Below the pieces are notes generated by a model, which saw only the letters and a program-made list of their open reading frames with translations, searched no databases and was not told the origin of the DNA. The position numbers and the translations under genes were made by a program. This document shows, in pieces, positions 17,294 to 24,956 of a stretch of 64,000 nucleotides of DNA (within the stretch, counting starts at the first letter, position 1; every line of letters starts with the position of its first letter). This stretch comes from Candidatus Freyarchaeota archaeon (GTDB taxonomy: Archaea > Asgardarchaeota > Jordiarchaeia > Jordiarchaeales > Jordiarchaeaceae). The DNA lies in NCBI GenBank assembly GCA_030587365.1, contig JAUQZE010000041.1:37370-101369 (forward strand), given 5' to 3'.

Positions 17294-17782
17294 ATGTTTG
17301 TGGATGATGTTATTAGAATATCTGCTGGGAAATTTTTTGTGAAAATTCCTGTTGGACTCTTTTACTCGGAGCACGATACTTGGGTGAAGCGGGGTTCTAA
17401 GGTCGTTATTGGCATAACCGATTTTTTCCAGCTACTGCTTGGTGACATCCTTTTTGTAACCCTGCCTGAGGCGGGAAGTGAGATCGATACCGTTGAGGAA
17501 ATCGGGGAACTAGAGTCAATAAAAGCGGTCTTGGAGATTTATTCTCCGATTAGTGGAAAAGTTTTGGAAGTAAATTCTAAACTGGAGGGAAATCCTGAAA
17601 TTCTGAATAATGATCCCTATGGCGAGGGTTGGTTGTTAAGTATTGAAGCCTTTGACCTTGAAGCAGATTTATCTAAACTCCTGAACGCTGAGCAGTACGC
17701 TAAGCTGGTTGAGAAGAAGATAGAAGAGCAACAAGAAAGAGCTAAAAGACAAAAAGCGGATTGGAGAAGTTTGCAAGACTAA
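17294..17782 (+). CDS. Lipoyl-domain protein, glycine cleavage H-like
   Basis: A 162-residue GcvH-like carrier. ITDFFQLLLGDILFVTLPEAG (41-61) is the H-protein core. ESIKAVLEIYSPISGKVLEVN contains Lys77 in the position that receives lipoate. The C-terminal helical tail (EEQQERAKRQKADW) is longer and more charged than in standard H protein. GTGGAGGTAG directly precedes the ATG. No glycine cleavage P, T or L gene is in the window, so this carrier probably serves another process, comparable to the lipoate-binding protein of the sHdr sulfur pathway. Confidence 0.88.
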   Translation: MFVDDVIRISAGKFFVKIPVGLFYSEHDTWVKRGSKVVIGITDFFQLLLGDILFVTLPEAGSEIDTVEEIGELESIKAVLEIYSPISGKVLEVNSKLEGNPEILNNDPYGEGWLLSIEAFDLEADLSKLLNAEQYAKLVEKKIEEQQERAKRQKADWRSLQD

Positions 17783-17808
17783 ACTGTCAAATTTTGAGTC
17801 AAGGGTTT

Positions 17809-18090
17809 TTATGCCTTTATAGCTTCTTGTGTTGCATTTATAGCGTCTTGTATTGCTTTTTCCAATTTTTCTGGTTTGAAAAACTCAGGGAACTTTTCGG
17901 TGCGGTTTACTATTAATCCCTTGCTACCTATGTTGAGTTCTCTAGCCTCCTCTGATGAGGAAGATTTTATATCAAATTCTACTTGGTTTCGGTATTTTGT
18001 GAGTACGTTAAAAACCCGATCCATGAATGCGGAGAATTGACAGGAACAGGAGCCTATTGGAATGAAAATATCTATTTTAACTTTGGACAC
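17809..18090 (-). CDS. Small thioredoxin-fold protein with CSC motif
   Basis: A 93-residue protein on the opposite strand. KVKIDIFIPIGSCSC begins with a strand and then Cys15 and Cys17 (C-x-C instead of CxxC), followed by a helix and a second strand (VEFDIKSSS). The last strand and helix are present (LIVNRTEKFPEFFKPEKLEK), although the usual cis-Pro is not obvious. It is like small thiol-transfer or metal-binding proteins found near ArsR and Acr3 genes. It converges on the lipoyl-protein gene with a 26-bp gap. Confidence 0.7.
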   Translation of the reverse strand: MSKVKIDIFIPIGSCSCQFSAFMDRVFNVLTKYRNQVEFDIKSSSSEEARELNIGSKGLIVNRTEKFPEFFKPEKLEKAIQDAINATQEAIKA

Positions 18091-18531
18091 AGAACCTTTC
18101 CTCCTACCTATCTATTACATATTTTTTAGGACGTGGTAACTATACGCAATTTTTATTTTAATCAATTCTTGATGTTGTAATTTAATGCTCAGCGTCAGCG
18201 TTTCAGTTCTTTCTTGTGTTTTAAGTTAATTGTACGTTTTTAAGTTTATTGTTATATGTTAATATATCAATATTCGGGCATCGCTTTTTATAGGATTTAT
18301 AAATTCTGCGTTAGAGTGCTTGCTGATTTATCTACTCACAAAATTCAAAATTTATGTGAATATTACCATATTTCAATAATTTTATAATAGTTAGGTATAC
18401 TAAATATTATTTAGAGAATCGACAAAGAAAGATTAGAAAACTCCTACCAGATTATCCTTGCACATATTGGTGAAGACTCGCAAAAATATGTCAATGGGTT
18501 AATGCTTGCCTTAAATTAAGGAGGGATTTTA
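18091..18531. other. Divergent promoter region of the CSC thioredoxin and arsR
   Basis: 440 bp, strongly AT-rich, no gene seen. TTATATGTTAATATATCAATA (18250-18270) and GGTATACTAAATATTATTTAG (18393-18413) are TATA-like or partly palindromic and could include the ArsR operator. The assignment is not secure. Confidence 0.3.
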
Positions 18532-18861
18532 TTGGCTATCGAGGAACTCATTGGGAAAAAAAATGTCGAATTATTGAAGGCGTTGGCGGATGAAACGAGA
18601 TTGAGAATACTTCAGTTTTTAGGGACGGATGAAAAGTGTCAGTGTGAAATTGTCCCTGCTATGGAGAAGTCGCAATCCACTATTTCTCAGCACCTTCAAA
18701 TCCTAACATATTCTGGAGTTCTGGATTACCGAAAAGACGGACAGAGAAGTCTCTATAAATTGAAGGATGAAAGAATACGCAAAATAATAGAATTAATTGG
18801 CAGCATTTCCAAAGATTCCCTTTTAGAAATATCCAAACTAGCAAAATCAATCAAAAAATAA
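18532..18861 (+). CDS. arsR: ArsR/SmtB-family metalloid-sensing repressor
   Basis: A 109-residue winged-helix repressor. ALADETRLRILQFL (17-30) and the recognition helix STISQHLQILTYSGVL are typical of ArsR. Cys36 and Cys38 (KCQCEI) sit at the start of the helix that carries the ELCVCDL arsenite site in E. coli ArsR, so binding of As(III), Sb(III) or another thiophilic metal is likely. The TTG start follows GGAGGGAT by four bases. It marks the right border of the acr3 island and probably represses it. Confidence 0.9.
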   Translation: MAIEELIGKKNVELLKALADETRLRILQFLGTDEKCQCEIVPAMEKSQSTISQHLQILTYSGVLDYRKDGQRSLYKLKDERIRKIIELIGSISKDSLLEISKLAKSIKK

Positions 18862-19059
18862 GAAAGAAACAATCTGCTTTACCATCGCTCATAATGGATA
18901 GGAAAATAATCCCTAATAGAGAGAGTTTTACGTTTTTTAAATCTAATTAGTTTAAAAGTATGAGTAAAAAAAGGATGGAAGATGTTTTATTTCACCATAG
19001 GTTTGTAACCCATTGGATAAGAGATGGCTTATTGAAATGATGTGTTTTGTTGGTTGTTT

Positions 19060-19479
19060 TTACGCGGCTTTCAGCCATGTGGTGAATTTGTAGTGGTGAT
19101 CCTCTTCCTGTTGGAGTATTCCCTCGAAAAGGTATTTAGTTGTGTAATCCTTCTCTTTTAAGGCCATCTCGATTATCTTTTTGTACATTATGATTGCTTC
19201 TTCTTCAGCTTTGACGTCCAGTTTAATCATTTCTTCTAATTTTTTACCTACGGTGATTGGGGCTGGTTTAGTTGTTGGGTCCCCTTCAAAATAGTCGAGT
19301 CTTTCTGCGATGCTTTCGGCATGTTTCATTTCTTCAATGGCTATCTTCTTTAGCTCATCAACTACTGCTACACTAATAAAGCCAGAGGCTTTTACGTGTT
19401 GCCACATGTATTGAATAGCTACTTGTAGTTCTCTGGCTATGGCTTGGTTTAACATATCTTTTAGTTCCTCGCTCGCCAA
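19060..19479 (-). CDS. Ferritin-like diiron protein (Dps/bacterioferritin type)
   Basis: A 139-residue four-helix protein with the diiron ligands Glu17, Glu50/His53, Glu93 and Glu126/His129 (EEMKHAE, EEDHHY). It probably stores iron or removes peroxide. The frame is open to 19614 and that longer form would start with a hydrophobic segment. A GGAGGTGG site five bases before the TTG at 19479 shows that the short form is right, and the longer part is the AT-rich promoter. It is divergent from a desulforedoxin gene, consistent with an oxidative-stress pair. Confidence 0.88.
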   Translation of the reverse strand: MASEELKDMLNQAIARELQVAIQYMWQHVKASGFISVAVVDELKKIAIEEMKHAESIAERLDYFEGDPTTKPAPITVGKKLEEMIKLDVKAEEEAIIMYKKIIEMALKEKDYTTKYLFEGILQQEEDHHYKFTTWLKAA

Positions 19480-19650
19480 TTCTTCCACCTCCAATTCAAA
19501 ACAAAATTTTTTATGACTAATATAGACAGAAGCAACAATTATAAAATTAACTGTAAATATAAGTGTATAACTTGTTAAATAAGTAATACATATAAATAGT
19601 TGATTGATATTCATTAGTGATTGATATCCATTTTAGATGGTGGAGTTTAT

Positions 19651-19767
19651 ATGACTAAAGTGGGCGAAGTCTACCTGTGCGGAGTCTGCGGAAATAGGGT
19701 ACAGGTATTGAAAGCGGGAAAAGGAACTCTAGTTTGCTGTGGCAAATCAATGATTCCACAAAAATAG
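19651..19767 (+). CDS. Desulforedoxin-like rubredoxin-type iron protein (38 residues)
   Basis: ATG 19651 to TAG 19767, with TGGTGGAGT upstream. YLCGVCGNRV and LVCCGKSM give the Cys10, Cys13, Cys29, Cys30 set that holds one iron in desulforedoxin and in the N-terminal domain of desulfoferrodoxin (superoxide reductase). The catalytic superoxide reductase domain is absent, so this is a stand-alone domain ending MIPQK. It may pass electrons to a separate superoxide reductase or to the ferritin-like protein encoded next to it. The gene is small enough to be missed by automatic calling. Confidence 0.85.
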   Translation: MTKVGEVYLCGVCGNRVQVLKAGKGTLVCCGKSMIPQK

Positions 19768-20084
19768 TTAAATTTCAAATACTATTCTTTTCTATTTTTT
19801 ATGTAGCGGAAAATACTAATTTCTACTGGGGAGCTGAAAATTTGAGGCTTGGAAATCTGTTTTTTATCTTTTTATACGTTTGTATATTTTTATAATATGT
19901 TATAATTTAAGTAGAGAGAGTGGAATTAAATCTTTAAACCCTATAAATGTAGGAATTCGATTATAGACGAAAACCATAAATATATTATAGATAAACTTTC
20001 TAAAAGCATTAACCCTTTGGCATAGGCTATGAAGATAGCTTAAGCCCATACCTTATAAAAATGAAATTGAGAGGTAATTAAAAA

Positions 20085-20477
20085 TTGAGTGAACGGCCTG
20101 AACATGTAGCTGGTTTTGTTATAATAATCATGATTCTCGGTATACTTATAATAGTTGGAGGTATCATAGCCCTCATTTTGGCAGCGCCTACTCTTATGAA
20201 TTTACAGGAGGGTTTTTCTCCTATTATAGGAATAGTCGGTATAATCGTTGGTGCGATCTACCTGATGTTAGGTTTTGGTCTCTGGATGTTAAAGAACTGG
20301 GCGAGAATTTTGACCATCATCCTCGCAATCCTGACTATTATTGGTAGTATTTTAGGTCTATTTATTTTCCCAATTGGTACAGTGGCGGGAGTCATCGGAT
20401 TATTTCTAAGTATAATTATTATCGTCTACCTGACAAGAGAAGACGTTTCAGCCTATTTCAAAACCCTAAAAATATAA
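20085..20477 (+). CDS. Four-helix membrane protein of unknown function
   Basis: A 130-residue integral membrane protein with hydrophobic helices at about 10-32, 45-68, 72-92 and 98-118. The pattern LMLGFGLWMLKNWARILTIIL, with a Trp-Ala-Arg between helices, is common in small archaeal and bacterial proteins annotated as membrane protein of unknown function. The TTG start follows GAGAGGTAATT. No partner gene is adjacent. Confidence 0.7.
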   Translation: MSERPEHVAGFVIIIMILGILIIVGGIIALILAAPTLMNLQEGFSPIIGIVGIIVGAIYLMLGFGLWMLKNWARILTIILAILTIIGSILGLFIFPIGTVAGVIGLFLSIIIIVYLTREDVSAYFKTLKI

Positions 20478-20739
20478 TTATTTTTTATTTTATTACGGAT
20501 ATTTCAGATGGGCTGTACACCTGTATCACTCGAGCTAGAAAGAGTTATCTTTTCTTTAATCTCCCAATTTAAGATTAGAAGCTGAGGGTACCCAAAAGCA
20601 TTCATAAGGCGTGTGATGTAGACCGGGAGAACATTCAACTTATTTTTTAAAGCTTATTAAACTGTTACTCGTTCTTGATTTCCTGATTTTTTAATTTTTT
20701 GTATCTCGGTATATTTTATTTTTTAGAGGAGATTAAGGG

Positions 20740-21884
20740 CTACAAGTGTTCTTTTAGGGTTTTTATTGCGTCTTCGGTGCTGTTTTTAAAGCCCAAGTCT
20801 TTAAGACTTTGGTTTAGAGCGAAGATTGCGTGTATTGTTTTGTGAGCGTAGGCGTTGTAGCCCATGTGTCCTAGGCGAATTACTTTTCCTTTGAGTTCTC
20901 CCCAGTTTCCAGCTATCATTACTCCGTATTTTTGCATTATGTGGTTTCTTAGTTTTTCGTCTTCTATCCCTTTGGGGATTTTAATGGCGGTGACTGTGTT
21001 TGAACAGTAATCTTCCTCTTTGGGGTATAGTTCCAGATTCATGGCTCGGATAGCATATCTCGTAGCTGTTGCATTTTTTTTCGTGTCTTGCATAGACCTT
21101 TTCTATTCCCTCCTCTAGAATAAGGTTACATGCTTCGTCTAGGGCGTAGAGTAGGGAAACGGTGTGCGTGTAGGGGAATTCCCTTTTTTCGAACCAGTCC
21201 CTTTTCCAGGATAACAGGTTAAGATAGAAGCCTTTTATTATGTTTATCTTGTTTATTTTTTTCCATCTTCTCCCAAGCGTTTTCGCTTACGGAAACTATA
21301 CCGACGCCTGGTGGTGCACTAAGGCATTTCTGGGAGCCCACAATACATACTCCTACATTCCCTCATCTGTTTCTACCGGGACGCCGGCAACACTGCTAAC
21401 TGCATCGACTATAAGGATAAAAGCCGTGGTCGCTACAAATTTTGCCGATTTCTCTGAGGGGATTTAGAGTTCCACTAGGGGTTTCGCAGTGAACTAGAGT
21501 GGCTACTTCGATGTCTTTTTCCTTTTCTAAGACTCTCTCTACTTCCTCTGGTTTAACTATATCATTGTAGGGAAATTTGACGATTACTGGTTTTCCTTCA
21601 TACATTCGTACGAAATCCGCAAATCCGTCTCCGTAGATTCCTGAGGAAATTGTGAGAACCTTTTCTCCTGGGCTAATCAGACTCGCCACAGCAGCCTCAA
21701 GACCGATGATCCCCTCCGTGGAATGCAGTATAACATCGCTGCGGGTTCTCAAGATTTTCTTAGTCTTTTCGCATAGGGCGTCGTAAAAGGTGAAAAAATC
21801 TGGATCCAAATCTGGGTTTTGCAGTGGACGAGCCATTGCTTGGAGAACCCGGGGGTGAACCTCTGTGGGTCTGGGTGTGAACAT
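20740..21884 (-). pseudogene. Class V aminotransferase (alanine/serine-glyoxylate type), frameshifted
   Basis: The whole gene can be read in three frames. It starts MFTPRPTEVHPRVL, and the PLP lysine lies in GSQKCLSAPPGVG. It continues FYLNLLSWKRDW and ends in a normal C-terminus. At least four single-base indels break it: an extra base in an A4 run (21419-21422), a lost base near 21361, an extra A near 21235 and an extra A in the T8/A8 run at 21073-21080. Three are in homopolymers, but the one near 21361 is not, so decay is more likely than sequencing error alone. Before decay it would have made glycine or serine from glyoxylate or hydroxypyruvate. Confidence 0.85.
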
Positions 21885-22058
21885 TAACAAGGTAGCAAAC
21901 TCCTTTTGAGGATGAATCCAACTTGTTAACATAATAAAAATGGCTTAATAATTTTCCCAAAAGTAGACCAAAAAGTCTAAAAAATGGAGTGGTGAGAGTT
22001 CATTCTCATGTTAATTAGTTAGTATTTGAAATATTTTCAGGTTTAGGAGGATTCTTCT

Positions 22059-22739
22059 TTGTCGCGAATACTTGTTTTTGGTGCGCATCCCGATGATGAA
22101 GTTATAGGAATGGGTGGAACTATCGCGAAGCTAGTTAGAGAAGGTCACGAGGTTCGGATAGTTGTTTTTACAAGGGGAGACGAAGGTTACCCCAAAATTG
22201 AGCTCAAGGAGGCTATATCGGAAGTCCGCAGAGAGGAGTTGGAAAATGCGGCTAAAGTTCTGGGCGTTAAAAGTCACGACATGTTTGACATAGAGGATAT
22301 GGGTCTCATAAATGATAAAGAAACCTTCAAAAGGGTCATAAAAACAATAAGGGAGTACCAGCCGGGAATTATTTTTACCCACAGATTTGAGGATAGACAT
22401 AGGGACCATGTGGCAGCTAATAGAATTGTGAGTGAGGCTTGGTGGCAGGCGGGACAAAACGTGTCTATAGAACTGGGTGAGCCTTGGAGGGCTAAAAAGT
22501 TGTTTTATTTTGAAATATTTTCACCGTTCACCTTTCCTTCTCACATCGTCGACATAACCGACACATTTGAGTTTAAAAAGAAGGCTATGGAAAAGTTTGC
22601 ATCGCAGCTTAGCGTTCTACCTAATGTTCTACGGGCATTAGAGGGCTTAGCGATTTTTAGGGGGAGCCTAATTGGAACCCGGTACGGAGAAGCGTTTCTA
22701 GAGTCAAGAATAGTGCCAGAAAAGGGACTCGAAGTGTAG
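22059..22739 (+). CDS. PIG-L/LmbE-family deacetylase
   Basis: A 226-residue zinc deacetylase of the PIG-L family, which removes acetyl groups from N-acetylglucosamine conjugates or similar. The metal and catalytic motif AHPDDE occupies 9-14 and the third ligand HRDHVAANR lies near 114. The TTG start follows TTAGGAGGATT. The substrate is unknown. The GHMP kinase converging from the other side suggests carbohydrate metabolism. Confidence 0.88.
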   Translation: MSRILVFGAHPDDEVIGMGGTIAKLVREGHEVRIVVFTRGDEGYPKIELKEAISEVRREELENAAKVLGVKSHDMFDIEDMGLINDKETFKRVIKTIREYQPGIIFTHRFEDRHRDHVAANRIVSEAWWQAGQNVSIELGEPWRAKKLFYFEIFSPFTFPSHIVDITDTFEFKKKAMEKFASQLSVLPNVLRALEGLAIFRGSLIGTRYGEAFLESRIVPEKGLEV

Positions 22740-22853
22740 AATTATTCAAACTTAGTTTATGCTATTCTTTTCTCAAATATTGAATTTTTGAGAGGGGATT
22801 TATCTGATTTAAGATTGGATTGAAGGATGGTGTCAAGCATTGTGAAAGTTGAG

Positions 22854-24104
22854 CTAGTGTATTTTTGCTCCCTCACCTATTCCCGATATCCAACCCTGTT
22901 TTGCTCCTGCGGATATTCCTGCCTCCAGAATCGCTTTACTCTTTTGTGGGTTTACTAGTGAGATTAGACTGCCACCCATTCCTGCTCCCGAAATTTTTGT
23001 TCCGTAGGCTCCTGCCTCTAATGCTGCATCCCGGATCTTTTCCAGTTTTATTATACTTACCTTGTAGAGTTCTCTTAGTAGTTCGTGTTGGTAGTTCATG
23101 ATTTCACCTAGAATCTCGAGTTTTGAGGATTTATTCTCAATTTTCTGCCGTATCTGATTCATATGTTGTCCTTTTTCTTTGAGTTTTGGCTTTTTGCCTT
23201 TTAGGATTTCTAGAGCTATTTCGGTTGATCTTTGCATTCTCAGGGTGAAACGTAATCTATCAGCTACATCATCATATAGCAGGTTTAAGTACTCGCTAAT
23301 TTCCCCCTCCATTATGTTTTCCCAGTCCGACTCATCATATTGGTACCCTAACTTGTTTTTTATTTTATCGGGAACTTGGCTACTTCCCATGAGCGTTTTG
23401 AGACCGACATTGATTTCCTTTTGCCTCTGGGGGTGGATTTCTGCTGTTGAGTGTTTGACGCCTGAATCATGAATTACAAAAGTGAGGTCTTTTACAGGAA
23501 GTTTCTGGACTTTATAGGGGGGTTTACATTCTAGCTTTATTATTCCACCGAATGCTGAACCGTACTGGTCGAGGCGTCCGCAGGGTATACCTAGCTCCTT
23601 GTTCTCTGCTTCGTAGGCTAGTTCTGCTAACTCTCTTTTGCTGTAGTTTATTTTACACGCTTTGTTCAGTAGAGTAGCGAAGGCAACCTCCAGTGCAGCA
23701 CTGCTCGCGAGTCCTGACGCTATGGGAACCTGACTCTTAACATGGACGCGTAATCCCCCAAGTTTTTTCGAAAGACCTCTTTTTTCTAGAATTTTTACTA
23801 TGGCTCTGAAGTAGTTTCCGAACCATCCCCTCTTGAGATACTCTATTTCACCTATAGAGAATTGGTCTTGAAACTCTTCTCCGGCTCTTTGAAAATCGAG
23901 CGACCTTATTTCAAAAACATTATCATTTCTAAATTCGCCAGACATGTAGGTTCTCAGGTTTAACGCGACAGGCACTACAGGTAATCCCTTGTAGTCCTGA
24001 TGAGTGTTTAGGAAGTCCGCTCTCCCCGGAGCTGAAGCAATAATATTTGAACCACTCTTAGTAAAGGGTACCTCTGAGGTTTTCAATGATGAAGGAGTAT
24101 TCAT
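22854..24104 (-). CDS. Galactokinase-like GHMP kinase
   Basis: A 416-residue sugar kinase of the GHMP superfamily. APGRADFLNTHQDYKGLPVVP (25-45) aligns with the galactokinase signature GRxNLIGEHxDY, but with DFLNTHQDY replacing the usual residues. SGLASSAALE (130-139) is the ATP loop and KISGAGMGGSL near the C-terminus is motif 3. GRLDQYGSAFGG holds the catalytic Asp. The altered sugar-binding motif argues for a sugar other than galactose. Its ATG directly abuts the stop of the upstream TIM-barrel gene, so the two are cotranscribed. Confidence 0.85.
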   Translation of the reverse strand: MNTPSSLKTSEVPFTKSGSNIIASAPGRADFLNTHQDYKGLPVVPVALNLRTYMSGEFRNDNVFEIRSLDFQRAGEEFQDQFSIGEIEYLKRGWFGNYFRAIVKILEKRGLSKKLGGLRVHVKSQVPIASGLASSAALEVAFATLLNKACKINYSKRELAELAYEAENKELGIPCGRLDQYGSAFGGIIKLECKPPYKVQKLPVKDLTFVIHDSGVKHSTAEIHPQRQKEINVGLKTLMGSSQVPDKIKNKLGYQYDESDWENIMEGEISEYLNLLYDDVADRLRFTLRMQRSTEIALEILKGKKPKLKEKGQHMNQIRQKIENKSSKLEILGEIMNYQHELLRELYKVSIIKLEKIRDAALEAGAYGTKISGAGMGGSLISLVNPQKSKAILEAGISAGAKQGWISGIGEGAKIH

Positions 24105-24956
24105 TTATAATCCCTTTTCCCGACATTCATCGTTTTTTGATTCATAAATTTTTTTCAAGAGTAATGCGTCAAACTCTATGTTAGGACTCTCTGAAATTAC
24201 AATCCCTTTTATCTTATAGTCTTTCCAAGATTTTGTGAGCTCCTCATAATTTATATCAGAATCCGCCAGCGTAGTGTGTCTTCTCTCCCCCTTTGGGGAG
24301 TATTCTATTCCCGAAATGTGGATATGCATGTTATTGAGAATTTCCCTTCCCAGACCGGTCTCTAACGTGTTGAGAACCGATTCAAAGTGTTCATATCTGT
24401 TTGATTCACCGTTTGTGCGGGCATTAAGATGCGCGAAGTCAACAGTTGGAAGAACCTGTTCTATTTCTTGGCTCAGTGTTATTATCTCCGCAAGGGTTCC
24501 GAACTGACTCTTTTTGCCCGTAGTCTCCGGCCTTATCCAAACATTATTCCCCTCTTCTTGAAGAACCTTAACAATTGGGGAAAGATGATCCTTAACGGTT
24601 TTATAAACGGATTCTGGTTTGGATCCTCCATAGGTTGCCACATGAAAGGTTATGGATTTGCCCCCCGCGATCTTTGCGGTTCTAGCCGTTTTTAGTATCC
24701 TATCGATACTAGCTTGAACAGTTTCTCTTTTGAGAGAGTTTAGATTGATGTAGTAAGGTCCGTGAGCTGTGAGGTAAACATTCTCTTGTTTTGCCACCAT
24801 TTTTATTTTCTGGGCAAGGGTTTCACTCATTTTTACTCCGTAAACGAATTCAAGTTCCATAGCATCCAGTCCGAGTTCTCTCACTCTCTTTATACCGTTT
24901 ACGGAGCTTCTTTTTGGGGTAGTTATCGGTATTCCAGCTGTGCCGAAAAACAACAT
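24105..24956 (-). CDS. Endonuclease IV-like TIM-barrel protein
   Basis: A 283-residue xylose isomerase-like TIM barrel. The zinc-ligand motifs of endonuclease IV are recognisable in order: AHGPYYINL, FHVATYGG, RPETTGKKSQFGT, VDFAHLNAR, HIHISGI, RRHTTL and ISESP. That would make it an AP endonuclease for abasic sites. Close relatives also include sugar isomerases, and the adjacent kinase gene keeps that option open. A remnant of its first 18 codons is found at about 26560-26612 as part of a tandem duplication. Confidence 0.8.
   Translation of the reverse strand: MLFFGTAGIPITTPKRSSVNGIKRVRELGLDAMELEFVYGVKMSETLAQKIKMVAKQENVYLTAHGPYYINLNSLKRETVQASIDRILKTARTAKIAGGKSITFHVATYGGSKPESVYKTVKDHLSPIVKVLQEEGNNVWIRPETTGKKSQFGTLAEIITLSQEIEQVLPTVDFAHLNARTNGESNRYEHFESVLNTLETGLGREILNNMHIHISGIEYSPKGERRHTTLADSDINYEELTKSWKDYKIKGIVISESPNIEFDALLLKKIYESKNDECREKGL

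Noticed and set aside
19480..19614. N-terminal extension of the ferritin-like protein with a hydrophobic segment
   Set aside because: A GGAGGTGG site and TTG start at 19479 fit the family length; the extension is AT-rich promoter DNA that happens to lack stops.
21073..21422. Programmed frameshifting in the aminotransferase gene
   Set aside because: Four shifts in one gene, with no slippery site plus structure pattern, are better explained by decay or read errors.
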